Shown here: in pieces, positions 42,551 through 51,487 of the stretch | Numbering within the stretch: the stretch's first letter is position 1 | How the letters are laid out: every line of letters starts with the position of its first letter | NCBI GenBank assembly: GCA_902778895.1 | Contig: CACYZF010000007.1 | Location: 114,282 to 178,281 of the forward strand | Direction of reading: 5' to 3' | Length of the DNA stretch: 64,000 nt | DNA from: an uncultured bacterium | GTDB taxonomy: Bacteria > Verrucomicrobiota > Lentisphaeria > Victivallales > UBA1829 | The notes under the pieces: model-generated | What the model saw: only the letters and a program-made list of their open reading frames with translations | Databases searched by the model: none | Told to the model about the DNA's origin: nothing | Translations under genes and position numbers: made by a program

Positions 42551-45040
42551 TCATTTCCCCTCCCCGTTGGCGGTTTTGGAACGGGAAGACCGTCTCAGCG
42601 CGGCCTTCATGTCGGTTGCCTTCAGACGGTTTCCTTCCTTGGGATGGATCGTGATGGGATTTCCGGCGATCCAGTTGTCCCCCTGCATCAGGATCGAATA
42701 CTGTTCGAAGACTCTGCCGCCGGAAGCAGTGGTTTCTTCGCTGAGAGCGCGTCTGATCTCGGCGTAGGTCTCGTCGGAAACCTCGCCCTGCGGGGCGGTG
42801 TGCGCGCCGGACATGACGATGATCTCATTCACGGCATCGTAGTCCGCCTTGCGAGCCAGCACGACCTGTTCCTGGCCGTCGGTTTGCCGGCGGTACACGA
42901 CGTTTCCGGAACAGACGATCTTTGAGACGTCGTTTTTGATCTCGTCGCCGTCTTCTCCGTCCGCATCGTCCTTCTTCGTCCGGTTCCCCGAGGTGAAGAA
43001 CGAATTCGAGGCGTCTTTCTGGAGGAAGATATCCATTTCGGAGCAGGTGATCCTGCCGGAACCGTCGTCGATGACCACGTTTTTGGAAAGCGTGATCTTT
43101 TCGTCCGGCCTGAAGTCGGCGGAGCTGGCCGTGATCATGGTCGAGCCGACGCCGGACGCGTCCTCCTCGTCGGAGGAGAGAAGTCTGCCCGCGAGGTACG
43201 CCTTCACCTTGCTGACGATGACGCGGTTATTCTCCTTAGAGAGGATTTCGATGGTCTCGCCGTGCATTTTGTTCGTGCCCTGCATCACGACGGGATCGCC
43301 CGTCATGAGGATAGTCTCCTTCACGGCGTCATAGTCGGCCCGGTCGGACATCGCGATCCGGTTTTCCCCGTCGGGATCGTCCGGTTTCGGGCGCTCCATA
43401 TACACGACGTCGGTCTTGCAGATGACCTTCGACACATCCTTGTTCCCGAACATGTTTTCGTCCGGTTCATCCTTTTTTTCCGAAGCGGCGGTCTTTTCAT
43501 CCCCGTTCAGACGGATTTCCATTTCCTGGCAGGTGATCTTGGTGGACTGGTCGTCGATGTCCACGTTTCCGCGGAGAATGATGAAGTTCTGCTCGATATT
43601 GATGTCCGCGTTGTCGGCGGAGATCAGCGTGGCGGTCTTGTCATCGCCATTGTCAATTTTTTCCTTCGCCTTGTCTTTGTCCTCGTCCTTCATGGAAATG
43701 ACGGAGCCGGTGTAGTTGACCTTGATGTCGTCGACTTTCAGTCGGTTCTTTTCCTTGATGAGGATGGTGAAGGATTCGCCGACCATCCAGTCTTCGTCCT
43801 GCATCATCACGGGACTCTTCGCGAGGAAGTTTTTGCGGATCTGGCGTTCCATGACGCCGTACACGTTTTCCGGGATCACTTTTGCGGGATCCGAGTGTGC
43901 TCCGGTCATCACGACAACCCGCCTGGCGACGTCATATTCGGCCTTTTCGCACAGCGCGATCTGCTCCTTGCCCTGTCCCTCGGAACCGTCCCGCATCGAG
44001 CATACCACGTTTCCGATGCAGACGATCTTGCGGATGCTGCTGTCGTCGTCCTCGTTGTCCTCTTCTTCCTCGTCCGGAGCTTCCTCCGTATTATTCTCGC
44101 CGGGAGCATCCTCGGGCTTTTCCGCCGAACCGATCAGATTGTCCGCGGCGTTATCTTCCAGCGCGATTTCCATCTTGTCGCAGGTGATCTTGTTTTTGTG
44201 ATCGTCCACGACGACGTTTCCGATCAGAGTGACGATGTTGTTCTCGAGGTCGATATCAGCGGAATCCGCCCGGACATCGGCGGGATTGTCCGATGAAAAC
44301 AGACTGCCGAGGCCCTGTTCGTCCTCTTCGGGAGAAGGATCTTCCGCGGCCTGTTTCCCGTCGTCCTTGAAATGGATGATCGCCCGGACGTTGGAGCGGA
44401 TGTGAATGAACTTGCGGTCGCTGAACGCGTCGAATCCGACGCCGTCCGCGTCGAGCTGGCGGGAACGGAAGAACGCGGTCTCATCGCTGGTGAGGATGTT
44501 GGTGGATTTGTCGAATACGGCGACGACGACCGAAGACTCCGATTTCTTATTCGCCGATGATTCGGAGACGGGTTCCTCCGCCGCGTTCAGCCTGGTCTTT
44601 TCGATGAAGATCCATGCCTGGGAATGCTTGTGACGGAGTCTTTTCCACCATTCCTGAATGTTCTTTTCCTTCGCGCCAAGCTTGTACGGCGACGGATAGA
44701 CCTGATTCGGTTTGACCGTTTCGATCTGGTTGATGGAGGAATAGGCGGATCCGTCCACGAAGTCGATCATGACGGCGACCTGGTCTTCATCGTTTCTGCC
44801 TGATTCCTGGTGCGGGGTAAACGCCAGACGGATCAGCGAGCCCTCGTTGATCGCCTGCGTGCCGTAGATGACACACTGGAGCTTGCCATTGTTGCTGTAC
44901 CGCGGCAGGATGTACCGTTTGACGACGGTATGGGAGCCCGAGGAGAGATCCTGCGCGAGCAGGAACGCCCCGGAACAGAACACCGCCGCGAGGAGAAACA
45001 GCAGGCTCAGAGCATGTATTTCGCGAGCACGGAATCCCAT
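42551..45040 (-). CDS. LptC-like protein fused to three tandem LptA/OstA units
   Basis: 829 residues. Signal peptide or anchor: [20 protein letters not shown] (~10-30). Residues ~35-240 look like LptC, with YILPRYSNNGKLQCVIYG and, further on, VFDKSTNILTSDETAFFRSR followed by HIRSNVRAIIHF. Three LptA-like units follow at about 250-460, 465-625 and 630-829. Each has an SADIxxE strand, a GNVxxDD turn, ITCxxMEI, xVCxGxVV, a YDxxxxxxxMTG strand and an MQG(T/D)NxxxGExI strand. Acidic Asp/Glu linkers separate them. Start 45040 has an AAGGA site and overlaps kdsC by 34 bases. Inferred role: a long single-chain part of the periplasmic LPS bridge. Confidence 0.82.
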   Translation of the reverse strand: MGFRAREIHALSLLFLLAAVFCSGAFLLAQDLSSGSHTVVKRYILPRYSNNGKLQCVIYGTQAINEGSLIRLAFTPHQESGRNDEDQVAVMIDFVDGSAYSSINQIETVKPNQVYPSPYKLGAKEKNIQEWWKRLRHKHSQAWIFIEKTRLNAAEEPVSESSANKKSESSVVVAVFDKSTNILTSDETAFFRSRQLDADGVGFDAFSDRKFIHIRSNVRAIIHFKDDGKQAAEDPSPEEDEQGLGSLFSSDNPADVRADSADIDLENNIVTLIGNVVVDDHKNKITCDKMEIALEDNAADNLIGSAEKPEDAPGENNTEEAPDEEEEDNEDDDSSIRKIVCIGNVVCSMRDGSEGQGKEQIALCEKAEYDVARRVVVMTGAHSDPAKVIPENVYGVMERQIRKNFLAKSPVMMQDEDWMVGESFTILIKEKNRLKVDDIKVNYTGSVISMKDEDKDKAKEKIDNGDDKTATLISADNADINIEQNFIILRGNVDIDDQSTKITCQEMEIRLNGDEKTAASEKKDEPDENMFGNKDVSKVICKTDVVYMERPKPDDPDGENRIAMSDRADYDAVKETILMTGDPVVMQGTNKMHGETIEILSKENNRVIVSKVKAYLAGRLLSSDEEDASGVGSTMITASSADFRPDEKITLSKNVVIDDGSGRITCSEMDIFLQKDASNSFFTSGNRTKKDDADGEDGDEIKNDVSKIVCSGNVVYRRQTDGQEQVVLARKADYDAVNEIIVMSGAHTAPQGEVSDETYAEIRRALSEETTASGGRVFEQYSILMQGDNWIAGNPITIHPKEGNRLKATDMKAALRRSSRSKTANGEGK

Positions 45041-45531
45041 TTGCCCTGTCCTTTCAGAAGTATTTCGATGGCTTCGCGGACCGCGCCGCGGCCGCCGGAG
45101 TGTTTGGTGCGGAGAACTGCCACGGAGTCGAGTTCCGGGACGGCGTCTGCGACCGCCACGGGGAATCCCGCGCGGCGCATGGGGGGCATGTCCACGACGT
45201 CGTCGCCGATGTACATGCATTCGGAGGGCTTCAGGCCCTGTTCGGCGAGAAGCGTTTCCCAGCCGGAAAGCTTGTCGAGGCAGCCCTCGTAGAGGAACGA
45301 GAGGCCGAGCTCTTTCGCGCGGGTCTCGTTGGCCTTGCTGCGGCGGCCGGAGAGGATGCCGACGCGGAGCCCGGCGCGCATGGCCAAACGGATGCCCTGG
45401 CCGTCCCGGACGTCGAAGAACTTGATCTCGTCGGGACTGCCCGCGCCGTAGCCGATGCGGCCGTCCGTGAGGACGCCGTCGACGTCGAGCACGATCGCCT
45501 TGATGTCAGAGATATTGTCCGGTAAGCTCAT
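45007..45531 (-). CDS. kdsC: 3-deoxy-D-manno-octulosonate 8-phosphate phosphatase
   Basis: 174 residues, HAD superfamily without a cap domain, acting as a tetramer. It removes phosphate from Kdo-8-phosphate. Motifs are DVDGVLTDG (nucleophile Asp), ILSGRRS, and [10 protein letters not shown] (motif IV). The start at 45531 (MSLPDNIS) has AAGG six bases upstream and overlaps kdsA by 26 bases; a start at 45552 is less likely. The 3' end overlaps the LptC/LptA gene by 34 bases. The whole Kdo-Lpt cluster is tightly packed. Confidence 0.95.
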   Translation of the reverse strand: MSLPDNISDIKAIVLDVDGVLTDGRIGYGAGSPDEIKFFDVRDGQGIRLAMRAGLRVGILSGRRSKANETRAKELGLSFLYEGCLDKLSGWETLLAEQGLKPSECMYIGDDVVDMPPMRRAGFPVAVADAVPELDSVAVLRTKHSGGRGAVREAIEILLKGQGKWDSVLAKYML

Positions 45532-46333
45532 AGATCGCCTTGACTTGTTCAATGGTTTTTGCCGCGGATTCGAAATCCAGCGAGTTCGGGCCGTCGGATA
45601 GCGCGTGGTCGGGATCGGGGTGGACCTCCAGGAACAGCGCGTCGATGCCGACCGCCGCGGCCGCGCGGGCCAGATACGGCACGTACTGGCGCTGTCCGCC
45701 GGACGCCTTGCCGAGTCCGCCGGGGAGCTGCACGGAGTGCGTGGCGTCGAACACCACCGGCACGCCGAGCGCGCGCATCGCCGCCAGCGACCGCATGTCG
45801 ACCACTAGGTTGTGATAGCCGAAGGTCGTGCCGCGTTCGGTCAGGAGGATGTCCTTGCAGCCCGCGGCGCGGAGTTTGCCGATCACGCCCGCCATGTCCT
45901 CGGGAGCGAGGAACTGCCCCTTCTTCACGTTGACCGGTCGGCCGGTCGCGGCACACGCGACAAGCAGGTCGGTCTGACGGCAGAGGAACGCCGGGATCTG
46001 GAGGAAATCCGCCACGGCGGCCACCTGCGCGGCCTGCTCGGATTCGTGGACGTCGGTGACGACCGGAAGCCCGAACTGGTCCTTCACGGCGGAGAGCATG
46101 GCGAGTCCGGCGTCGATGCCGGGGCCGCGGAACGATTCGCCGGAACTCCGGTTCGCCTTGTCGAACGACGCCTTGAAGATATACTGAACGCCGAGCTTGT
46201 CGCAGACCTTCGTCAGGTGTTCCGCCACTTGGAGGCACAGGTCGCGGGATTCCGCGACGCATGGCCCGGCGAACACGGCAAGTTTGCCGCAGCCGATGGT
46301 CCGGTTCGAGGTTTTCACGGGAGAAAATGTCAT
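45506..46333 (-). CDS. kdsA: 3-deoxy-8-phosphooctulonate synthase
   Basis: 275 residues. It condenses arabinose-5-phosphate with phosphoenolpyruvate to Kdo-8-phosphate, the first committed step of Kdo synthesis. The N-terminal AGPCVAES has Cys where E. coli KdsA has Asn, which places it in the metal-dependent class. [40 protein letters not shown] and [12 protein letters not shown] are conserved. It has its own promoter (46379-46406) inside the 3' end of kdsB and is followed at once by kdsC. Confidence 0.97.
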   Translation of the reverse strand: MTFSPVKTSNRTIGCGKLAVFAGPCVAESRDLCLQVAEHLTKVCDKLGVQYIFKASFDKANRSSGESFRGPGIDAGLAMLSAVKDQFGLPVVTDVHESEQAAQVAAVADFLQIPAFLCRQTDLLVACAATGRPVNVKKGQFLAPEDMAGVIGKLRAAGCKDILLTERGTTFGYHNLVVDMRSLAAMRALGVPVVFDATHSVQLPGGLGKASGGQRQYVPYLARAAAAVGIDALFLEVHPDPDHALSDGPNSLDFESAAKTIEQVKAIYELTGQYL

Positions 46334-46378
46334 GGCGTCGTGCGTCCTAACTGCTGAAAAATTATTTCGGTTTTCAAT

Positions 46379-46406
46379 ACAATACTACAAAAGCGGGAAA
46401 AATCAA
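46379..46406 (-). promoter_or_regulatory. Promoter of kdsA
   Basis: Minus strand TTGATT (46406-46401), 16 bp, TATTGT (46384-46379). The -35 box overlaps the kdsB stop codon, so the Kdo/Lpt run probably has an internal promoter. Confidence 0.6.
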
Positions 46407-47140
46407 ATGCTTTTTGCCCTTCGGGCCAGAAATTCCTGCGCGCGTACGAGATCGTCCGGCGTGTCTATCCCGATGGAGTCGAACGACGTTTTGATGACCT
46501 TAATGCGGATGCCGTTCTCCAGCGCGCGGAGCTGTTCGAGCTTTTCGCAGCGTTCGAGGCGGCCTTCGGGCAGGGAAACGAACTTCGCGAGCGTCTCCCG
46601 TCGGTAGGCGTAGATGCCCCAGTGACGGTAGACCTCGGTCTCCTCGCCGCCTTCGCGCAGGTAGGGGATCATGGAACGGCTGAAATACAGCGCGTAGTCG
46701 TCGGACGTGAGGACGACTTTCGGAAGGTTCGGGTTCGCGGCGATGTCGGCGCGGGAGCACGGCAGGACCACGGTGCCCATGGCGGGGGCGTCGGGGCCGT
46801 GCATGGCGTCGATCAGGTCGTCGATGACCTCATGAGGCAGGAACGGCTCGTCGCCCTGCACGTTCACGATCAGTGCGGCGTCGGTCGACTGGGCGGCTTC
46901 CCACACGCGGTCGGAGCCGGACGGGTGCGACGGCTTCGTCATGACGACTTGCCCGCCGAACGACTTCACGGCCTGTTCCACGCGGGGATCGTCGGCGGCG
47001 ACGGTCACGGAGTCGGCCTTCGAGCGCATGGCGTTCTCCCAGACGTGCTGGATGACCGGCTTGCCGCCGAGGTCGGCGAGGACTTTGCCGGGGAACCGCA
47101 TGGAACCCATGCGGGCGGGGATGATGACGGCTGTTTTCAT
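46403..47140 (-). CDS. kdsB: CMP-Kdo synthetase
   Basis: 245 residues. It activates Kdo with CTP to CMP-Kdo for lipid A glycosylation. IIPARMGSMRFPGKVLADL is the N-terminal CTP-binding loop, NVQGDEPF carries the magnesium-site Asp, and RHWGIYAYRRETL is conserved. Length fits KdsB. It lies 16 bp after the DUF1015 gene and 69 bp before the kdsA start. Confidence 0.96.
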   Translation of the reverse strand: MKTAVIIPARMGSMRFPGKVLADLGGKPVIQHVWENAMRSKADSVTVAADDPRVEQAVKSFGGQVVMTKPSHPSGSDRVWEAAQSTDAALIVNVQGDEPFLPHEVIDDLIDAMHGPDAPAMGTVVLPCSRADIAANPNLPKVVLTSDDYALYFSRSMIPYLREGGEETEVYRHWGIYAYRRETLAKFVSLPEGRLERCEKLEQLRALENGIRIKVIKTSFDSIGIDTPDDLVRAQEFLARRAKSI

Positions 47141-47156
47141 AAGGAGTTCACCCGGA

Positions 47157-48389
47157 TCAGAAATCGTGGGACACGAGGCCGTCGCGGAGCTTCGGCTCGA
47201 ACCAGGTGGATTTCGGGGGCATGATGGATCCGGCGTCGGCGATTGCCATCAGCTGGTCCAGCGTGGTCGGGTACATGGAGAAGCACACGGCGGCGAGGCC
47301 CTCGGCGCAGAGGCGTTCGAGTTCGCCCGTGCCGCGGATGCCGCCGATGAAGTCGATGCGCGCATTGGTGCGCGGGTCGTCGATGCCGAGGATCGGGCCG
47401 AGCACGCGGTCCTGCAGGATGCTGACGTCGAGGCAGGCGGTCACGGAGAGGCCGTCGAAGGAGAATTTCGGCGTGAGCGCATACCATTTCCCGCCGAGAT
47501 ACATGCGGAACGTGCCGGAGCGGTCCGGCGATTTCGTGGCGGTCTCCGCCACCTCGAAGCCGGCGTCGGCGACCTTCGCGAAAAATTCCGCCTCGGTGAG
47601 GCCGTTCAGATCCTTCACTGCGCGGTTGTACGGGAGGATGCGGAGCTGGTCGGCGGGGAACGCCACGGCGAGGAAGTAGTTGTATTCCTCGTTGCCGGTG
47701 TGGGCAGGATTCGCGGCGCGGCAGGTTCTGGCGGCACGGGCGGCGGAAGCGGCGCGGTGGTGTCCGTCGGCGATGTAGAAGCACGGCACGGCGTCCGCGA
47801 AGAGACGGGCGAGCGCGACGCTCTTGTCCCCGGCCTTCCAGAGTTCGTGCCTGATGCCGTCTGCCGCGGTGAACGAGTAGAACGGTTTTTCCTTGATGAT
47901 GTCCGCCACGAGGGCGTCGATCGCCGGGACGTCGCGGTAGGTCAGGAAGACCGGGCCGGTCTGAGAACGGAGCGTCATGACGTGGCGGGCGCGGTCGTCC
48001 TCCTTGTCGCGGCGCGTGGTCTCATGCTTCTTGATGACGCCGGAATCGTATTCGGCGGCGGAAGCGGTGCCCGCGATGCCGATCTGCGTGCGGCCGTCCA
48101 TGGTGAGCGCGTAGACGTAGAGGTTCGCCTCGGGATCATGGGCGAGGGGGGCCGCCGCGCAAAGGCGCTTGAAGTTCGCGAGCGCCTTGTCGTACACGGC
48201 GTCGGAATGGATATCCGTGCCCGCGGGGAGTTCGATTTCGGGACGGGAAACGCGGAGGAAGGTCAGGGGATTGCCTTCGGCGAGCTTCGCCGCTTCGGCG
48301 GTGTTCACGACGTCGTAGGGGACGGCGGCCACCTGCGCGACTTCGGCGGGACGGGGCATGAGAGCGTGGAAGGGTCTGAAAACAGCCAT
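47157..48389 (-). CDS. DUF1015-family protein
   Basis: 410 residues of the DUF1015 family, cytoplasmic. The family is widespread, often near serine or C1 metabolism genes; its biochemical function is not established. The N-terminal FRPFHALMP and AAVPYDVVN, the central YIADGHHRAASA and the C-terminal region (DFIGGIRG, MPPKSTWFEPKLRDGL) are typical. The start at 48389 (MAVFRPF) fits other members and has GGAG ten bases upstream. It is transcribed from 48444-48472 and leads into kdsB. Confidence 0.9.
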   Translation of the reverse strand: MAVFRPFHALMPRPAEVAQVAAVPYDVVNTAEAAKLAEGNPLTFLRVSRPEIELPAGTDIHSDAVYDKALANFKRLCAAAPLAHDPEANLYVYALTMDGRTQIGIAGTASAAEYDSGVIKKHETTRRDKEDDRARHVMTLRSQTGPVFLTYRDVPAIDALVADIIKEKPFYSFTAADGIRHELWKAGDKSVALARLFADAVPCFYIADGHHRAASAARAARTCRAANPAHTGNEEYNYFLAVAFPADQLRILPYNRAVKDLNGLTEAEFFAKVADAGFEVAETATKSPDRSGTFRMYLGGKWYALTPKFSFDGLSVTACLDVSILQDRVLGPILGIDDPRTNARIDFIGGIRGTGELERLCAEGLAAVCFSMYPTTLDQLMAIADAGSIMPPKSTWFEPKLRDGLVSHDF

Positions 48390-48443
48390 GGGAAACGTAC
48401 TCCGGGTTGAGTTCAAAATTGCGGTTGAAAAATCTTATCTTAT

Positions 48444-48472
48444 AATATACACGCCCGAGAACGATTCCGCAA
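48444..48472 (-). promoter_or_regulatory. Promoter of DUF1015-kdsB
   Basis: Minus strand TTGCGG (48472-48467), 17 bp, TATATT (48449-48444). Confidence 0.65.
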
Positions 48473-48574
48473 GGGAAAAACGCGAAAAAGACGGAGGTTT
48501 TCAGGCTGAAAAGAGAAAAAAACGCCGCTTCGACTGTTTCCGACAAAAAGTCAGGGGGACGATCTCCTTGCAAT

Positions 48575-48602
48575 TTGTTTTTTTACGAACATGTGGTATA
48601 GT
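48575..48602 (+). promoter_or_regulatory. Promoter of the 440-residue protein gene
   Basis: TTGTTT (48575-48580), 16 bp, TATAGT (48597-48602), ~50 bases before the start. Confidence 0.55.
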
Positions 48603-48654
48603 ATCTGCATCGTTGCGGCCTTTTGCCTTTTGAAACAACAGAGAAAGCCCCGCC

Positions 48655-49977
48655 ATGTTGAACGCAAAACGTGAGATCCGATTGTTCCTTTTCCTCCTTC
48701 TGGGGGCTGCCTGCCTGATTGTCCTGATCGAAGTCGGGAGGACCGTACCCACGCAGACTATTGGCGGGACCATCGTGGACGAAAGCGGCGCGCCGCTTGA
48801 CGGCGTCACAGTCGGGGTCGAGTATCATGTACCGCCGCCGTATCCGAAAATTTTCAATCTTCTTTTTTACAGCAGGTGGCCGGACACACCATCCTGGAAT
48901 CGGGATAGGGATATCTACCAGCCGATGACCGTCGACGGGGAATTCCGTGTTCGGGACAAAGTATTGTTCCGCAGGGGTGAAGTGGAAAGCATATCCTTTT
49001 CCAAGGATGGGTACTACACTGAGGAATACCGCATCGGTCAGAAATACGAGGTCATGGCGGACGGAGAAAAAGTGTCTCAGTGGAGCGATATGCGCGTCGT
49101 GATGCGGAAAGAGCCGCCGCCGCCGAGAAAAGTCCGGACTCTGGATCATGAGACCGGGGACGTGATATACGAAATGGCCAAACGGAGAAACCACTTCATT
49201 GAGTTTTACGTGACTCCCTTTACCGGGTACTTTGATGTGTATTCTCGCTACGTCCCTTTCGGGAAGAAACCGGAAGCGGCCAGGTATTTCGAACTTGATT
49301 TCCTGCGGGACGAATGGGGCGAGATCGTCCTCAGGGAGTTTCCCGACGTCGTCGACAAATGGGGCGTTCCGATCCAGTATCCCGCGGTTTTCATCGTCCG
49401 GCTCCATTCCGATGATCCGGACGACGGGATCCTTCTGGTCGGCGAAGGGGAATCCGTGCCGGAAAAGAATCCCTTCGACGGCAATGTCCGGCTGTTCGGC
49501 GACGGACGGGAGTTCGGCAAGGAACGCGAACTCTTCAGAAAGGAATTGACCGATGCGCCGGCCCGGTTCCTGAAGGAACAGACGATGGCGCCGGAGGACG
49601 GATACACGCGCAGGGAGATATCCATCCCCATCGAAGAGGTCATCCGCATCTGGGACGCCAACGGGCTCAAGGCGTGTACGCTCAAGGTTTACAGAACAGT
49701 ATTTCTCAGGATCAGGGGGCATTATGCGAAAGCCTGTTTATATTACACTAACGGGTTCTCGGACATCCGGCTCGGACCCGTGGATTCCGAAGCGTTCGGC
49801 GAGAAGTCCTACTGGAGGATCCAATTCGATATGTACCTGAACCCGAAGGAGGGCGACAGGTATCTGTCGGAATATGAGACAGAGTCGAACATTGATCGTG
49901 GGGAGGGGAGGACAAGTCCTCCACTTGAGTTGTGCCGTGCTACGCGACGGCACATGAGACGGGAAAAAGTGTTTTAA
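48655..49977 (+). CDS. Membrane-anchored protein with a carboxypeptidase-regulatory-like domain, function unknown
   Basis: 440 residues. One N-terminal membrane helix (LFLFLLLGAACLIVLIEV, ~10-27). TIGGTIVDESGAPLDGVTVGVEY (~35-57) is the start of a CarboxypepD_reg/CNA-B-like beta-sandwich. The remainder (~130-410) has no recognised domain but is rich in Arg, Asp, Glu and aromatic residues. The final ~25 residues (from about EGRTSPPLELC) are encoded by a hairpin repeat of the 3'-end family, so the natural C-terminus was probably shorter. Monocistronic. It converges with the tRNA-Leu gene. Confidence 0.78.
   Translation: MLNAKREIRLFLFLLLGAACLIVLIEVGRTVPTQTIGGTIVDESGAPLDGVTVGVEYHVPPPYPKIFNLLFYSRWPDTPSWNRDRDIYQPMTVDGEFRVRDKVLFRRGEVESISFSKDGYYTEEYRIGQKYEVMADGEKVSQWSDMRVVMRKEPPPPRKVRTLDHETGDVIYEMAKRRNHFIEFYVTPFTGYFDVYSRYVPFGKKPEAARYFELDFLRDEWGEIVLREFPDVVDKWGVPIQYPAVFIVRLHSDDPDDGILLVGEGESVPEKNPFDGNVRLFGDGREFGKERELFRKELTDAPARFLKEQTMAPEDGYTRREISIPIEEVIRIWDANGLKACTLKVYRTVFLRIRGHYAKACLYYTNGFSDIRLGPVDSEAFGEKSYWRIQFDMYLNPKEGDRYLSEYETESNIDRGEGRTSPPLELCRATRRHMRREKVF
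49907..49953. repeat. Modular hairpin repeat in the 3' end of the 440-residue protein gene
   Basis: Perfect palindrome ggaggacaagtcctcc (49907-49922), spacer, then a hairpin with arms gtgccgt/acggcac (49932-49953). It lies wholly inside the reading frame, just upstream of the stop at 49975-49977. Confidence 0.8.
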
Positions 49978-49986
49978 AACAAAAAA

Positions 49987-50069
49987 TGGTGCTCGAGGGG
50001 AGATTTGAACTCCCACGGTTGCCCACTAGCACCTCAAGCTAGCGCGTCTGCCAATTCCGCCACCCGAGC
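49987..50069 (-). tRNA. tRNA-Leu (anticodon GAG)
   Basis: Minus strand. The acceptor arms GCTCGGG (50069-50063) and CTCGAGC (49997-49991) pair with one G-T, followed by discriminator A and an encoded CCA. The anticodon stem CTAGC/GCTAG closes the loop TTGAGGT, giving anticodon GAG, which reads CUC and CUU. A longer variable arm is present, as in class II leucine tRNAs. The T-arm holds GTTCAAAT. Confidence 0.93.
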
Positions 50070-50361
50070 ACTCCAAATAAACTGGATTACGGAATATACT
50101 TTACACCCGATGAGGCGAAAAATCAAGCATGAAACGAAAAAAAGGCAAAAAAAGACGAAAAAAATGTGTTTTGCACTTTCAGTTTTCGTTTTTTGTGGTA
50201 CATTATGGTTAGGTAACGCGCACGACTCGCGGACGCATGAAGAAAAGCGCCTGCGGTTTTTGCGTGTTCCCGCGTTCAAACAAACAACGCGCATGAGTTC
50301 GTCGACTGCGTCCGCATGCGCTGAAACATCCAAATCCAAACAGTCAAGGAGATTCCTTAGA

Positions 50362-51381
50362 ATGGCCAACGTGCTCGAATCCATTCGCGCGAAAGCGAAG
50401 TCCCTGGGCAGAAAAGTCTGCCTGACCGAAAGCGACGACCCCCGCAACCTGAAAGCGGCCGAAAAGCTCGCGAAGCTCGGCTATGTGAAACCTGTCCTGG
50501 TCGGCGATGAAGACGCCATCCGCAAGCTCGCCGCCGAAAACGGCGTGTCCCTCGACGGCGTCGAGGTCGTGGACATCCTGAAGACCCCGAACCTGCAGAA
50601 GTACATCGACGTCTGCGTCGAGATCCGCAAGAACAAGGGCCTGACCCCGGAACAGGCCCGCGAATGGCTGAAGGACACCTGCGTTTTCTCCGCCGCCATG
50701 GTCTGCGCCGGAGACGCCCACGGATACGTGTCCGGCGGCGGCAACCCGAACGGCTACGCGCACAACACCGCCCAGAAGACGAAGCCCGCGCTCCAGCTCT
50801 TCAAGACCGCCAAGGGCAACCACATCGCCTCCGCGTTCTTCATCATGCAGCTCCCCGATCCGAAGTGGGGCTATGAAGGCGTCTTCTTCTACGCCGACTG
50901 CGGCCTGAACATCAATCCCGACGCCGATCAGCTCGCCGAGATTGCCGTCACCACGGCGAAGACGTTCCGCCAGTACACCGGTCAGGAGCCGAAGGTCGCC
51001 ATGATCAGCTGCTCCTCCAAGGGCTCCGCGCATGACCCGATCATCGACAAGGTCGTCGAAGCCACCGCCAAGGCCAAGGCGCTCGCACCCGATCTGCTCA
51101 TCGACGGCGAACTCCAGTTCGACGCCGCGATCATCCCGGACATCGCCAAGAAGAAAGCGCCGGGCTCCCCGGTCGCCGGCCAGGCGAACGTCCTCATCTT
51201 CCCGGACCTGAACTGCGGCAACACCATGTACAAGGCCACGGAACGCCTCGCCGGCGCCACGGCCATCGGACCGCTGATCCAGGGCCTCCGCCGCCCGTTC
51301 ACCGACGTCTCCCGCGGCTGCTCCGTGGACGACATCGTGGACTGCGCCGCGGTCGCTGCCATCACGGAATGGGCGGACTGA
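50362..51381 (+). CDS. pta: Phosphate acetyltransferase
   Basis: 339 residues, the short (class I) Pta. It interconverts acetyl-CoA and acetyl-phosphate, which with an acetate kinase gives ATP in fermentation. KAKSLGRKVCLTESDDPRNL at the N-terminus, VSGGGNPNGYAHNTAQ..KPALQL, SCSSKGSAHDPIIDKV and FPDLNCGNTMYKATERL are family blocks. AAGGAG (50346-50351) ten bases upstream sets the start; an in-frame ATG at 50293 would add 23 residues of Ser/Lys-rich sequence and lacks a ribosome site. The 290-bp gap after the tRNA holds an AT-rich region with a possible TACATT -10 box near 50200. No ackA is seen here. Confidence 0.95.
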   Translation: MANVLESIRAKAKSLGRKVCLTESDDPRNLKAAEKLAKLGYVKPVLVGDEDAIRKLAAENGVSLDGVEVVDILKTPNLQKYIDVCVEIRKNKGLTPEQAREWLKDTCVFSAAMVCAGDAHGYVSGGGNPNGYAHNTAQKTKPALQLFKTAKGNHIASAFFIMQLPDPKWGYEGVFFYADCGLNINPDADQLAEIAVTTAKTFRQYTGQEPKVAMISCSSKGSAHDPIIDKVVEATAKAKALAPDLLIDGELQFDAAIIPDIAKKKAPGSPVAGQANVLIFPDLNCGNTMYKATERLAGATAIGPLIQGLRRPFTDVSRGCSVDDIVDCAAVAAITEWAD

Positions 51382-51487
51382 CCTGATTTAAGTTCAGTTC
51401 ATTGTTCCGGGCGGGGCGGCTGAGTTCAAACCGGCCGCTCCGCCGCATCCCGCAAATCCTTCGATTCCCTTCGCCCCGGGGTTCTCC

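Noticed and set aside
45041..45220. 60-residue Arg-rich N-terminal extension of the LptC/LptA gene
   Set aside because: It lies within kdsC in another frame; the signal-peptide-like start at 45040 with a ribosome site is far better.
50237..50296. A 19-codon leader frame starting MKKSACGF upstream of pta
   Set aside because: No ribosome site and no attenuator-like structure could be shown.
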